Notes under the pieces: model-generated
What the model was told of the DNA's origin: nothing
Databases searched by the model: none
What the model saw: only the letters and a program-made list of their open reading frames with translations
From: an uncultured Gemmiger sp.
Lineage (GTDB): Bacteria > Bacillota > Clostridia > Oscillospirales > Ruminococcaceae
DNA: 64,000 bases
NCBI GenBank assembly: GCA_944388215.1
Contig: CALXHT010000009.1
Coordinates: forward strand, 1 to 64,000
Direction: 5' to 3'
Program-made: the position numbers and the translations under genes
Shown here: one piece after another, positions 1 to 7,477 of the stretch
Position numbering within the stretch: position 1 is the stretch's first letter
Layout of the letters: every line of letters starts with the position of its first letter

Positions 1-543
1 AGCTGCGACCTGAACTACCGCGGCAAGCTGTGGACCCGTGAGCAGGCCCGCGCTGCCATGACCGACCTGTGCCAGTACGTGGATGTCTGCATCTCCAACG
101 AGGAGGATGCCAAGGATGTCTTCGGCATCGAGGCCGAGGCCACCGACATCTACGCCGGTGAGATCAACCGCGAGGGATACAAGAGCGTTGCCAAGCAGCT
201 GGCCGACAAGTTCGGCTTCGAGAAGGTGGCCATCACCCTGCGTGAGAGCCATTCCGCCTTCGACAACGGCTGGAGCGCCATGCTCTACGACGTTGCCTCC
301 AACGAGTACTGCTTCAGCAAGAAGTACGACCTGCACATCATCGACCGCGTGGGCGGCGGTGACAGCTTCGGCGGCGGCCTGATCTACGCGCTGCTGTCCG
401 GCAAGAGCACCCAGGACGCCGTGGAGTTCGCCGTGGCTGCTTCTGCCCTGAAGCACTCCATCGAGGGCGACTACAACATGGTCACCGTGTCCGAGGTGGA
501 GAAGCTGGCCGGCGGCGACGGTTCCGGCCGTATCCAGCGCTGA
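1..543 (+). CDS. PfkB-family sugar kinase, 2-keto-3-deoxygluconate kinase-like (5' truncated)
   Basis: The open frame runs from base 1, so the N-terminal part of the gene lies outside the window; 180 residues remain. The C-terminal GGGDSFGGG motif (about residue 118 of the fragment) is the ribokinase/PfkB signature that holds the catalytic Asp and the anion hole. The opening CDLNYRGKLW stretch is typical of KDG kinases. Such enzymes phosphorylate 2-keto-3-deoxygluconate from uronate breakdown before KDPG aldolase. A hairpin terminator follows at once, so this is the last gene of its operon. PfkB specificity is hard to call from half a protein, so another sugar acid or ketose is possible. Confidence 0.85.
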   Translation, partial: SCDLNYRGKLWTREQARAAMTDLCQYVDVCISNEEDAKDVFGIEAEATDIYAGEINREGYKSVAKQLADKFGFEKVAITLRESHSAFDNGWSAMLYDVASNEYCFSKKYDLHIIDRVGGGDSFGGGLIYALLSGKSTQDAVEFAVAASALKHSIEGDYNMVTVSEVEKLAGGDGSGRIQR

Positions 544-562
544 TTTTTCCCATAGCTTTTCT

Positions 563-598
563 GAAGAGGTCCGCATACGCGGATCTCTTCTTTTTTTG
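563..598 (+). terminator. Intrinsic terminator after the sugar kinase
   Basis: Stem 563-590 (GAAGAG.TCCGC with its complement, ATAC loop, one mismatch) is followed by an eight-T run. It separates the kinase operon from the biotin operon. Confidence 0.85.
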
Positions 599-603
599 TG
601 CGA

Positions 604-659
604 TTGTCAACCCTTATCGCCCATTCACGTTGACATTCCGGTTTCGGTGCCGCTATACT
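604..659 (+). promoter_or_regulatory. birA-bioY promoter with BirA-box-like inverted repeat
   Basis: A -35 TTGACA (630-635) and -10 TATACT (654-659) are separated by 18 nt. Overlapping the -35 is an inverted repeat, TTGTCAACC (604-612) and CGTTGACAT (628-636), with a 15-nt spacer. This is the spacing and near the sequence of BirA operators in Firmicutes. The overlap implies that biotin-loaded BirA shuts off its own gene and bioY. The repeat and promoter are seen; the regulation is inferred. Confidence 0.75.
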
Positions 660-690
660 GGAAAAGCAGGCGCAAGGGAGGGTGGATACC

Positions 691-1689
691 GTGAGCAAGG
701 CAGAGGTTCTGGCGGCACTGGAATCCGCCCGGGGGCAGTACCGCTCGGGACAGGCGCTGGCCCGTCAGCTGGGGGTCAGCCGCAACGCGGTCTGGAAAGC
801 CGTGGCTTCCCTGCGTGCCGACGGCGTTCCCATCGAGGCGGCCACCAACCGGGGCTACCGCCTGCCTGCCGGAGCCGACATCCTCCACGCCGATGCCGTC
901 ACCGCACTGCTGTCTCCCGAAGTGGCCGGGGCCTTGCAGATCGAAGTGTACGACCGGCTGCCCGGCACCAACGCCGCCCTGCGCGCCCGTGCCACCCAGG
1001 GCGCCCCCGAAGGGCTGGTTCTCATCGCCCAGGCCCAGTCGGCCGGACGGGGCCGCAACGGGCGCAGCTTCTTTTCCCCGCCGGGCGGACTGTATATGAG
1101 TCTGCTGGTGCGGCCGGATTTCGGTGCCCGGCAGGCGGTCTACCTCACCGTCATGGCGGCGGTGGCTGCCGCCCGCGCCTGTGAATCCCTGTGCGGGGCG
1201 CCCATCCACATCAAGTGGGTGAACGATCTGTGGCGGAACGGCCGGAAAGTCTGCGGCATCCTGACCGAGGCCTCCCTGGATGTGGAATCCGGCCTTCTGG
1301 ACTATGCCATCGTGGGCCCCGGATTCAACCTTATGCCGCCGCCCGACGGCTGGCCCGACGAACTCCAGGGCATTGCCGGCAGTCTGTTTGATGCCGCCCC
1401 GCCGCCCGGTGCCCGTGCCAAACTGGCCGCCGCCTTCCTCAACGAATTCTGGCCCCTCTACCGCCGCGGGCGAACCTCCTGCTTCCTGCCGGAATACCGC
1501 GCCCGCCAGGCGCTGCCGGGGTGTACGGTGCAGGTCTGCCCCGGCCGGGGCGCGCCCTACACCGCCACCGTGCTTGCCGTGGACGACGAATGCCGTCTTG
1601 TGGTCCGCCCTTGCGGCCGCACCGAAACGGTGGCCTTGAGCAGCGGCGAAGTGCACATTCTGCCCGCCGCGCCCGCCACTTCTCTTTGA
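691..1689 (+). CDS. birA: Bifunctional biotin-[acetyl-CoA-carboxylase] ligase / biotin repressor BirA
   Basis: Attaches biotin to the carrier domain of biotin enzymes through biotinyl-5'-AMP, and represses biotin genes when charged. An N-terminal winged helix-turn-helix (about residues 5-60, GQALARQLGVSRNAVWKAV) precedes the ligase domain with the GRGRNGR biotinyl-AMP loop and KWVNDLW (family KWPND). A C-terminal SH3-like segment closes the protein. The GTG at 691 is chosen over the in-frame GTG at 682 because the AGGGAGG ribosome site (676-682) would overlap 682 but sits about 8 nt before 691. bioY follows 14 nt later, making a biotin uptake and use operon. Confidence 0.93.
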   Translation: MSKAEVLAALESARGQYRSGQALARQLGVSRNAVWKAVASLRADGVPIEAATNRGYRLPAGADILHADAVTALLSPEVAGALQIEVYDRLPGTNAALRARATQGAPEGLVLIAQAQSAGRGRNGRSFFSPPGGLYMSLLVRPDFGARQAVYLTVMAAVAAARACESLCGAPIHIKWVNDLWRNGRKVCGILTEASLDVESGLLDYAIVGPGFNLMPPPDGWPDELQGIAGSLFDAAPPPGARAKLAAAFLNEFWPLYRRGRTSCFLPEYRARQALPGCTVQVCPGRGAPYTATVLAVDDECRLVVRPCGRTETVALSSGEVHILPAAPATSL

Positions 1690-1703
1690 AAGGAACTTCC
1701 GCT

Positions 1704-2252
1704 ATGCATACCGCTTCCAACCATCGCGTCCGTCATCTGGTGCTCTGCGCCCTCTTCGCCGCTCTGGTGGCCGTCTGCAGCCAGATCGCCATTCCCATGC
1801 CCTGGGGTGTCCCCATCAACCTGGCCGTCTTCGCCGTCTGTCTGGCCGGCAGCATGCTGGGTCCCGTGTGGGGCACCGCCAGCCTGGTGGTCTATGTGGC
1901 CCTGGCCGCCATCGGCGTGCCGGTGCTGGCCGGTTTCCAGGGCGGTCCCGCCGCCATCTTCGGCAAAACCGGCGGCTATGCCGTGGGCTATATCGTGGCT
2001 GCCCTTCTCACCGGTCTTGTGACCAAAGCCCTGGGCCGCCGCTTCCCGGTCCTGGTGCTGGCCATGGTGGTGGGGTGTCTTGCCTGCTACGCGCTGGGCA
2101 CTCTCTGGTTCGTCTTCCTGACCCACAGCCCGCTGCTCACCGCCCTGGGCCTCTGTGTGCTGCCCTATCTGCCCGCCGACGCCCTGAAAATTGCCCTGGC
2201 CGCTTTGCTGACCGTCCAGCTGGACCGCCGGCTGCCCCGGGACTTTGTGTAA
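1704..2252 (+). CDS. bioY: Biotin ECF-transporter substrate-binding membrane protein BioY
   Basis: A 182-residue integral membrane protein with about six hydrophobic segments and the BioY pattern of short loops (SQIAIPMPWGVPINL near residue 29; GGPAAIFGKTGGYAVGY mid-protein). BioY is the S-component that captures biotin and works with the ECF energy module (EcfT and EcfA, not in this window) or alone. The ATG at 1704 follows AAGGAA with good spacing and lies 14 nt after birA, so the two are one operon under the BirA-box promoter. Confidence 0.92.
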   Translation: MHTASNHRVRHLVLCALFAALVAVCSQIAIPMPWGVPINLAVFAVCLAGSMLGPVWGTASLVVYVALAAIGVPVLAGFQGGPAAIFGKTGGYAVGYIVAALLTGLVTKALGRRFPVLVLAMVVGCLACYALGTLWFVFLTHSPLLTALGLCVLPYLPADALKIALAALLTVQLDRRLPRDFV

Positions 2253-2268
2253 GATTTCTCCCGTTTCT

Positions 2269-2292
2269 GCCGCCCTGCCGGGCGGCTTTTTG
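2269..2292 (+). terminator. Intrinsic terminator after bioY
   Basis: GCCGCCC (2269-2275), TGCC loop, GGGCGGC (2280-2286) and a run of five T. Confidence 0.88.
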
Positions 2293-2293
2293 T

Positions 2294-2322
2294 TTGCGTT
2301 GCGGGCCCAAACGTGTTATACT
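2294..2322 (+). promoter_or_regulatory. Promoter of ruvX-uppS
   Basis: TTGCGT (2294-2299), 17-nt spacer, TATACT (2317-2322), starting right at the T-run of the previous terminator. It is 34 nt upstream of the ruvX start. Confidence 0.65.
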
Positions 2323-2356
2323 GAAGCCAAACCCTGTGAACAAAGGAGAACCGCCG

Positions 2357-2827
2357 ATGAAATGGCTTGCCGTGGATTACGGCGACGCGCGCACCGGACT
2401 GGCCGGGTGTGATGCGTCGGAAACCATCACCAGCCCCATCACGCCGCAGATCGAGGAGAAAAGCATGAACAAGGTGGCGGCCGCCGTCACCGAGGTGGCT
2501 GCCCAGCGCGGCGCCGAGGGGCTTGTCTGCGGCCTGCCCAAGAACATGGATGGCACCGAAGGTTCCCGCGCCGCCAAGAGCCGCCGGTTCGCCCAGCGGC
2601 TGGCCAACACCGCCGGCTGCCCCGTGGTGCTGTGGGATGAGCGCCGGACCACCGTCTCGGCGGCAGCCATCCTGGCCGGCAACGATACCTTTGGCCAGAA
2701 GCGCAAGGAGCGGCTGGATTCCGTATCGGCCGCGGTCATTCTGGAAAGTTTTCTCAACTGGCGCGCCCATCACCCCGGCGAAGAACCGCCGGAGCAGCTG
2801 CTGCCCCAGGCGCCCCAACAATCATAA
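2357..2827 (+). CDS. ruvX: Putative Holliday junction resolvase / pre-16S rRNA nuclease RuvX (YqgF)
   Basis: A 156-residue RNase H-fold protein. The first acidic residue is in AVDYGDARTG (Asp7), a Glu lies in WDERRTT and the last Asp in RLDSVSA, matching the YqgF catalytic set. The family processes the 5' end of pre-16S rRNA and has been proposed to act on Holliday junctions. The ATG at 2357 follows AAAGGAGAA; in-frame starts further upstream lie inside bioY. A Pro/Gln-rich tail of about 20 residues is unusual. uppS follows after 15 nt. Confidence 0.92.
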   Translation: MKWLAVDYGDARTGLAGCDASETITSPITPQIEEKSMNKVAAAVTEVAAQRGAEGLVCGLPKNMDGTEGSRAAKSRRFAQRLANTAGCPVVLWDERRTTVSAAAILAGNDTFGQKRKERLDSVSAAVILESFLNWRAHHPGEEPPEQLLPQAPQQS

Positions 2828-2842
2828 AAAAGGAGTCCCGCT

Positions 2843-3568
2843 ATGTCCAACGAAACCGTTTCCCGCATTCCCAACCACGTGGCCATCATCGTGGACGGCA
2901 ACCGCCGCTGGGCCCGTCAGCGGCTGATGCCCGCCAGCTTAGGCCACAAGGCCGGCTTTGACCGCCTGAAGGAGATCACCCGCTACGCCGTGGGCGACCG
3001 GGGCGTGCATGTGCTCTCCCTCTACGTCTTCTCCACCGAGAACTTTTCCCGTGACGCCAGGGAAGTGGGCTATCTGATGGATCTGTTTGCCAACAACTTC
3101 CGCACCATCGCCGACGAGATGAACGAGCGGGGCTGTCAGGTGCTGTTCAGCGGCCGCCGGGAGGGGCTGCAGCAGCGTGTGCTGGACGCCATGGACTACA
3201 TGATGAACCTGACCAAGGACAACACCAAGGGCATTGTAAACTTCTGCCTGAACTACGGCAGCCACGCCGAGCTCACCGATGCGGTGCGCGGCATCGCCAA
3301 GGAGGTGCAGGCCGGCACGCTGGCCCCCGACGCCATCGACGAGAAGACCATCGAGAGCCATCTCTACCGCCAGCTGCCGCCGGTGGACCTGATGATCCGC
3401 ACCAGCGGCGAGGAGCGCCTTTCCAACTTCCTGCTGTGGCAGTGCGCCTACGCCGAATTCTACTTCACGCCGGTCCTCTTCCCTGATTTCACCAAGGAAT
3501 GCTTCGACCAGGCGCTGGAGGAATACGCCCGCCGGGATCGCCGGATGGGCGGCAATACCAAGAAATAA
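2843..3568 (+). CDS. uppS: Isoprenyl transferase (undecaprenyl diphosphate synthase) UppS
   Basis: A 241-residue cis-prenyltransferase that builds the C55 lipid carrier for peptidoglycan and wall polysaccharides from IPP and FPP. The family motif DGN.RWA is present with catalytic Asp18 in IVDGNRRWAR; the usual Gly before Arg is Arg here. The C-terminal block DLMIRTSGEERLSNFLLWQ and the FPDF end are canonical. Ribosome site AAAGGAG is 8-9 nt before the ATG. It is co-transcribed with ruvX and ends at a bidirectional terminator. Confidence 0.95.
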   Translation: MSNETVSRIPNHVAIIVDGNRRWARQRLMPASLGHKAGFDRLKEITRYAVGDRGVHVLSLYVFSTENFSRDAREVGYLMDLFANNFRTIADEMNERGCQVLFSGRREGLQQRVLDAMDYMMNLTKDNTKGIVNFCLNYGSHAELTDAVRGIAKEVQAGTLAPDAIDEKTIESHLYRQLPPVDLMIRTSGEERLSNFLLWQCAYAEFYFTPVLFPDFTKECFDQALEEYARRDRRMGGNTKK

Positions 3569-3583
3569 CAGCAAAATCACCAA

Positions 3584-3632
3584 AAACACCCCGGGAACTT
3601 TGGCCGCTCTGCCAAGGGTTCCCGGGGTGTTT
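3584..3632. terminator. Bidirectional terminator between uppS and the cyclophilin gene
   Basis: Near-perfect 15-bp arms 3584-3598 and 3618-3632 enclose an inner TTGGC/GCCAA helix. T-rich tracts lie on both sides, so it can stop the converging transcripts. Confidence 0.85.
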
Positions 3633-3660
3633 GCTGCATATTCTAAAAACAGGGAGCGGT

Positions 3661-4482
3661 TCAGCCCACTGCCTCACTGTCGGAGGCGGCATCGGAGGAA
3701 GCGCTCTCCCCGCCCTCGCTCTGGGCGGCCAGTTCCTCCGCCGTGGGGCCCGGATAGGTGGAAATTGTCACGCTCTCGATGGTGATGGTGTCCTCCTCGG
3801 TGGGGCGCCAGGTGTCACTGCCGTCCTCGCCCTTTTCCGTCTCCACGCAGGCCATCTTGTCCACCACGTCCATACCCTGGTAGACCTGGCCGAACACCGT
3901 GTCGGTGTTGTCCAGATAGGGCAGGCCGCCCGCCGCCGCGTAGGCCGCGATTTGGGATTCGCTGTAGCCGTTCTGGGCCAGCTGGTCCTGCTGGGTCTTG
4001 TCCACACTGTCGGGCAGCGCCGCCACAAAGTAGAACTGGCTGTTGCCGCCCGTGACATCGCCACCCGTGGCAAAGGCCGCGCAGAGTGCCCCCGCGTAGT
4101 GCTTCAGGCTGGCATCCGCTTCCAGCGGGTAGGGGTTGTTGCTCCAGATGGTGGACCCGCCGGTCCCGGTGCCGGTGGCATCGCCTCCCTGCACCGCAAA
4201 GCCGTACTGGCTGCGCCAGATGACGGTGCCGTTATAGTAGCCCGTGCGGGCCAGCCCCACAAAGTTGTACACCGCCATGGGTGCCGCATCCGGGTAGAGC
4301 ACCGCCCGCACCTCACCCAGATTCGTGGTGAAGATGGCGATGAGGTCCCCGTCGGCGGGGGCGGCAAACTGCCGCTCCTCGCTGGTCACTTCAGGCCGAT
4401 TGGGCGCGGTTTTTCCGCTGCCGCCGCAGCCGCACAGCAGCACCAGCAGCAGCGACAAAACCACACAGACCGTCTTTTTCAT
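3661..4482 (-). CDS. Lipoprotein peptidyl-prolyl cis-trans isomerase (cyclophilin type)
   Basis: A 273-residue exported foldase. The start MKKTVCVVLSLLLVLLCGC is a lipoprotein signal peptide with an LCGC lipobox, lipidated Cys19. The cyclophilin core begins near residue 48 (IAIFTTNLGEVRAVLYPD), with the active-site region WRSQYGFAVQGGD and the GNSQFYFVAALP strand; Arg and Gln of the catalytic cleft are kept. A Ser/Glu-rich tail of about 25 residues ends the protein. It should help fold secreted proteins at the outer face of the membrane. Single-gene unit; a TATACT -10-like box lies upstream near 4520. Confidence 0.93.
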   Translation of the reverse strand: MKKTVCVVLSLLLVLLCGCGGSGKTAPNRPEVTSEERQFAAPADGDLIAIFTTNLGEVRAVLYPDAAPMAVYNFVGLARTGYYNGTVIWRSQYGFAVQGGDATGTGTGGSTIWSNNPYPLEADASLKHYAGALCAAFATGGDVTGGNSQFYFVAALPDSVDKTQQDQLAQNGYSESQIAAYAAAGGLPYLDNTDTVFGQVYQGMDVVDKMACVETEKGEDGSDTWRPTEEDTITIESVTISTYPGPTAEELAAQSEGGESASSDAASDSEAVG

Positions 4483-4554
4483 GGCGGAACCTCCCCGGGC
4501 GAAAAAATTTCTAATTAGCCATAGTATACCACACTTTACGCATCATGAACACCC

Positions 4555-4583
4555 TTGACGTTTCCATAAAAAAAGGGTACACT
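4555..4583 (+). promoter_or_regulatory. Promoter of the DUF1292 gene
   Basis: TTGACG (4555-4560), 17-nt spacer, TACACT (4578-4583), 37 nt upstream of the ATG at 4621. Confidence 0.75.
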
Positions 4584-4620
4584 AGAGGCAGTAAAAATTC
4601 CAAACACAGGAGGGACGATC

Positions 4621-4947
4621 ATGTCTGACGAACTGAGCCCCGAAATGCTGGAAGAAGCCAAGCCCGACCTGCTGACCCTGGAGGATGAGGACGGACAGGA
4701 AGTCACCTTTGAAGTCATTGATGCCACCGAAGTCAACGGCACCCGCTATCTGGCCGTCATCCCCTACCAGGAGGATCCCGCCAGCCTGCAGGAGGACGCC
4801 GAACTGATCCTCATGCGCATCGGTACCGACGACGAAGGCGAATATATGGACATCGTGGACGATGACGAAGAGTTGCTGACTGTGGGCAAGGTCTTTGAAG
4901 AGCGGCTGCGTGCCATGTACGATATCGACGATTCCGAACTGGACTGA
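4621..4947 (+). CDS. DUF1292 domain-containing protein
   Basis: A 108-residue, very acidic soluble protein (many Asp and Glu). The central LTLEDEDGQEVTFEVID and YLAVIPYQ segments match the DUF1292 (YrzB-like) pattern. Members are widespread in Firmicutes, often near ruvX-type genes, and have no established function. The ATG follows AGGAGGGACGATC. A probable 6S RNA lies directly downstream on the same strand with no clear terminator between, so the RNA may be processed from a common transcript. Confidence 0.85.
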   Translation: MSDELSPEMLEEAKPDLLTLEDEDGQEVTFEVIDATEVNGTRYLAVIPYQEDPASLQEDAELILMRIGTDDEGEYMDIVDDDEELLTVGKVFEERLRAMYDIDDSELD

Positions 4948-5135
4948 GTTTTCGTACCCACCCCTGCGAGGTTCGATTTGTTGTGGCCTTTATAGAATCC
5001 TACTAATCAAATATTGGGAGCCCGGGTCGGATGCCGGACCGCAGACCTCCCGCTTCGGCGGAAGAAGGGAGTGGAAACGCACCCGTAGGGCACCCACCTG
5101 CCTGTACCGGTAGGTTTTGATTGGCTGCAGACGGC
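4948..5135 (+). ncRNA. Probable 6S RNA (SsrS)
   Basis: A 188-nt non-coding stretch with strong local pairing: GGGAG (about 5016) with CTCCC (about 5047), an inner CCGG/CCGG helix, a CCCGCTTCGGCGG hairpin, and a 3' CACCCACCTGCCT segment opposite the 5' ACCCACC side. I recall this sequence pattern downstream of DUF1292 genes in related clostridia, where it is annotated as 6S RNA, the decoy that binds sigma-70-type RNA polymerase in stationary phase. Ends are approximate, and a covariance search was not run. Confidence 0.62.
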
Positions 5136-5161
5136 CAAGCGGGGTTTTTTCTGACATTTCA

Positions 5162-5191
5162 CCCGGACAGCGTATACCTGTCCGGGTTTTT
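5162..5191 (+). terminator. Intrinsic terminator after the RNA
   Basis: CCCGGACAG, a loop of about 6 nt, CTGTCCGGG, then TTTTT. The stem is perfect and lies 30 nt before the next gene. Confidence 0.88.
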
Positions 5192-5221
5192 GGGTGATTT
5201 TTACAAAAGGGAGGTTGTTTC

Positions 5222-6013
5222 ATGGCAGGGAAAATCGCTGTCGGGGACAAGCTCCCTTTCTTTTTATATGACACCCCCTACAGCGCCCAGAACCGGTTCC
5301 GCGACCTGCTGGCTGCCAAAAGCCCTCTGGTGCTGATCTTCATGGCCAACTTCGGCCATCCCATTACCCGCACCTTCGCCAGCCGCTACGCGGAAACCTA
5401 CGGCGCGCTGCGGGACGGCGCCCTGGCGCTGGTGGTACGGTCCCGGGCCGACAAACTTTCCCGCAGCATCGGTCCCGACACGCTGCCCTATCCCCTGCTC
5501 TGCGACGCCGACGGCGTGCTCTACGAGTACCTGGACATTCCCCAGAACAGCAGCACGCTGATGACCTATTCCCTGGAGGGCTGGCGCATCCTGCGGCAGG
5601 CCCGCAAACAGGGCTACCGTGCCGTCAAGGGGGCGCCCCAGCAGCTGCCGCTGACGCTGATTCTGGACCGGGACGGCACCGTGCTGTTCTGCCACTACGG
5701 CGCCAGCCTGACCGATGTGCCGGAGGACTGCGAGGCCATCCAGAGCCTGCTGGAGGAGCTGGATCTGACGCCGGAAGAGCCCGAGATCGACGCCCGGGCC
5801 TTCCACCAAGTCTACGACACCCACAGCGAGGCCGTCCCGGAGGAGGAGCCGGAGGAACCCACCCGTCGTTCCCGGCGCAGCCGCCACGGACGGCGCCGCC
5901 CCGCCGCCGTGGATGATTTCGGTCCCGCGGAATCCATCCGGGAATACAATATCCCCGAGCTGGACAAGACCTCGGTGGTCAGCCTCTTTGACGATCCTTA
6001 CGGGGATGACTAA
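5222..6013 (+). CDS. Thioredoxin-fold (AhpC/Redoxin-like) protein lacking the peroxidatic Cys
   Basis: 263 residues. The N-terminal 165 or so follow the peroxiredoxin/redoxin layout: VGDKLPFFLYDT, strand PLVLIFMANFGHPITRTF, then YPLLCDADG and LTLILDRDGTVLFCHYG. The position where peroxiredoxins carry the reactive Cys (PxxxTxxC) is NFGHPITRTF here, with no Cys. The few Cys residues lie later (LLCD, LFCH, EDCE). A charged tail has an Arg-rich block (TRRSRRSRHGRRR) and ends YNIPELDKTSVVSLFDD. No signal peptide. A redox or scaffold role is possible, but classical peroxidase chemistry is unlikely. Confidence 0.7.
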   Translation: MAGKIAVGDKLPFFLYDTPYSAQNRFRDLLAAKSPLVLIFMANFGHPITRTFASRYAETYGALRDGALALVVRSRADKLSRSIGPDTLPYPLLCDADGVLYEYLDIPQNSSTLMTYSLEGWRILRQARKQGYRAVKGAPQQLPLTLILDRDGTVLFCHYGASLTDVPEDCEAIQSLLEELDLTPEEPEIDARAFHQVYDTHSEAVPEEEPEEPTRRSRRSRHGRRRPAAVDDFGPAESIREYNIPELDKTSVVSLFDDPYGDD

Positions 6014-6034
6014 TCCTTTGATTATCGAAAACGA

Positions 6035-6074
6035 GCCCCCGCCGGCGCTGTACCGGCGGGGGTTGTTGTTTTTT
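6035..6074 (+). terminator. Intrinsic terminator
   Basis: CCCCCGCCGG (6036-6045) pairs with CCGGCGGGGG ending at 6062, followed by TTGTTGTTTTTTT. The T-run reaches the stop codon of the converging acetyltransferase. Confidence 0.85.
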
Positions 6075-6589
6075 TACTGCGGTGCGTCCGCTTTTCGTTT
6101 GCCGTAGATGCACTGGTCATGCAGCCGGCCCTTTTTGAAGATGGCATCCCGCATCAGGCCTTCCTCCTGAAAGCCGTTTTTCTCCAGCACGCGGCGGGAG
6201 GCCATATTGTCGGCATAGACCAGGCCGGTGATCCGCACGATGTCCAGCTGTGCGAAGGCCAGGTCACAGACCTGGCGGACCGCCTCGGTCATGATACCCC
6301 GGGACCACAGGCCGTTCACAAGGAAATAGCCGATATCGGCATCCTTGCGGTAGACATCCTCCTTCTGGTCCACCGAAACCGTTCCCACGACCTGCCCGTC
6401 CACAACGATGGCCCGGAAAATGCCGTTTTTGCCGTCCCGCGCCATCACGCTGTGCAGCCACTGGTCAGCATCCGCCACGGTATAGGGATCGGGCAGCCGG
6501 TCCGACAGAAAGCTGCGGTCCACCCCGTTGCCGATGGCCGACAGTGCCGCCCGGTCCCCCGGTGCCCACCGTTTCAGCTCTATTTTCAT
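6074..6589 (-). CDS. GNAT-family N-acetyltransferase (RimJ/RimL type)
   Basis: 171 residues. The acetyl-CoA loop is GLWSRGIMTEAVRQ (Gly-rich P-loop of GNAT motif A), followed by the motif B pattern ADNMASRRVLEKNGFQEEG, typical of ribosomal-protein and small-molecule acetyltransferases of the Acetyltransf_3 group. The substrate cannot be read from sequence. The start at 6589 is chosen because GGTGG precedes it by about 5 nt and cutC stops 17 nt earlier; a GTG at 6598 is the alternative. Probably co-transcribed with cutC. Confidence 0.85.
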   Translation of the reverse strand: MKIELKRWAPGDRAALSAIGNGVDRSFLSDRLPDPYTVADADQWLHSVMARDGKNGIFRAIVVDGQVVGTVSVDQKEDVYRKDADIGYFLVNGLWSRGIMTEAVRQVCDLAFAQLDIVRITGLVYADNMASRRVLEKNGFQEEGLMRDAIFKKGRLHDQCIYGKRKADAPQ

Positions 6590-6605
6590 CCTTTCCACCG
6601 CCTTT

Positions 6606-7352
6606 TCACGCCAGCGCCGCTTTGGCAGCACGCACCGCCTCGGCGTCGGTCTCCTGGATATGCCATTCGTCCAGCCCGGGCAGGCCCATGGGCACGCCCT
6701 CCCTGCGGAAGCGCATGCCGCTTTCCCGCAGCGTTTTGCCGCTCATATGAAAAGCCCGCGCCCCCGGCAGCGCCGCCCGCAGTTCCCGGATGACCGCGGC
6801 ATTCACCCCCGCGCCGATCAGCACTTCCGGGCCGTGCAGCTCCTCCCGCAGTGCCAGCAGGCTGGCCAGCGTCGCCTTGCCCTCCCGACAGGACGCCGCC
6901 GCGCCGCTGGTGAGCACCGTGTCCAGTCCCAGCGCCGCCGCCGCGCGGTAGACCCGGACAGGGTCAGCCGCCACATCGATGCAGCGGTGCAGCGTGACAG
7001 GCTTGTCCCCGCAGGCATCCAGCATCCGTTCCATAGCCCGGCTGTCCAGCGCGCCTTCCGGCGTCAGGGCCCCCACCACAAAACCGTCCGCACCGGCCGC
7101 CCGCAGATGGCGGATCTGGGCGCACATCAGTTCGATTTCTTCCTCTGTGTAGAGGAAATCCCCCGGCCGGGGGCGCATCAGGCAACGAACCGGCAGCGGG
7201 CAGGTAGCTTTGATCTGCTCCAGCAGTTCCCCGTAGGGGCTCAGTCCGCCCACCGCCAGCGCGCTGCAAAGCTCCAGACGGTCCGCACCGCCTGCTATGG
7301 CGGCCTTGGCCGAGGCAAGACTGTCCACACATACTTCCAGGATTTTCTTCAT
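6606..7352 (-). CDS. cutC: CutC-family protein (copper homeostasis protein CutC)
   Basis: A 248-residue TIM-barrel protein with the family opening LEVCVDSLASAKAAIAGGADRLELC, the LMRPRPGDFLYT block and the late SGAAASC, IGAGVN and FHMSGK segments. CutC was linked to copper tolerance in E. coli, but the biochemical role is unsettled. ATG at 7352 is preceded by AAAGGAG. A promoter (7376-7404) overlaps the terminator of the gene before it. The acetyltransferase gene follows 17 nt downstream. Confidence 0.92.
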   Translation of the reverse strand: MKKILEVCVDSLASAKAAIAGGADRLELCSALAVGGLSPYGELLEQIKATCPLPVRCLMRPRPGDFLYTEEEIELMCAQIRHLRAAGADGFVVGALTPEGALDSRAMERMLDACGDKPVTLHRCIDVAADPVRVYRAAAALGLDTVLTSGAAASCREGKATLASLLALREELHGPEVLIGAGVNAAVIRELRAALPGARAFHMSGKTLRESGMRFRREGVPMGLPGLDEWHIQETDAEAVRAAKAALA

Positions 7353-7375
7353 GGTTGGCACGCTCCTTTGGAAGC

Positions 7376-7404
7376 ATTGTAGCATAGCCCCACACAAACA
7401 ACAA
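7376..7404 (-). promoter_or_regulatory. Promoter of cutC
   Basis: On the minus strand, TTGTTG (7404-7399), 17 nt, TACAAT (7381-7376). The -35 lies in the T-rich tract of the terminator at 7403-7431. Confidence 0.55.
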
Positions 7405-7431
7405 GCCCCGGACACAGTGTGTCCGGGGCTT
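7403..7431 (-). terminator. Terminator downstream of the small membrane protein gene
   Basis: Perfect 13-nt arms (7403-7415 and 7419-7431, AAGCCCCGGACAC and complement) with a 3-nt loop. On the minus strand it is followed by TGTTGTTTGTG. Confidence 0.8.
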
Positions 7432-7477
7432 GCCGCGTTATATGCAGTACCCGCACCTGGGCAGGGATACTCAACTT

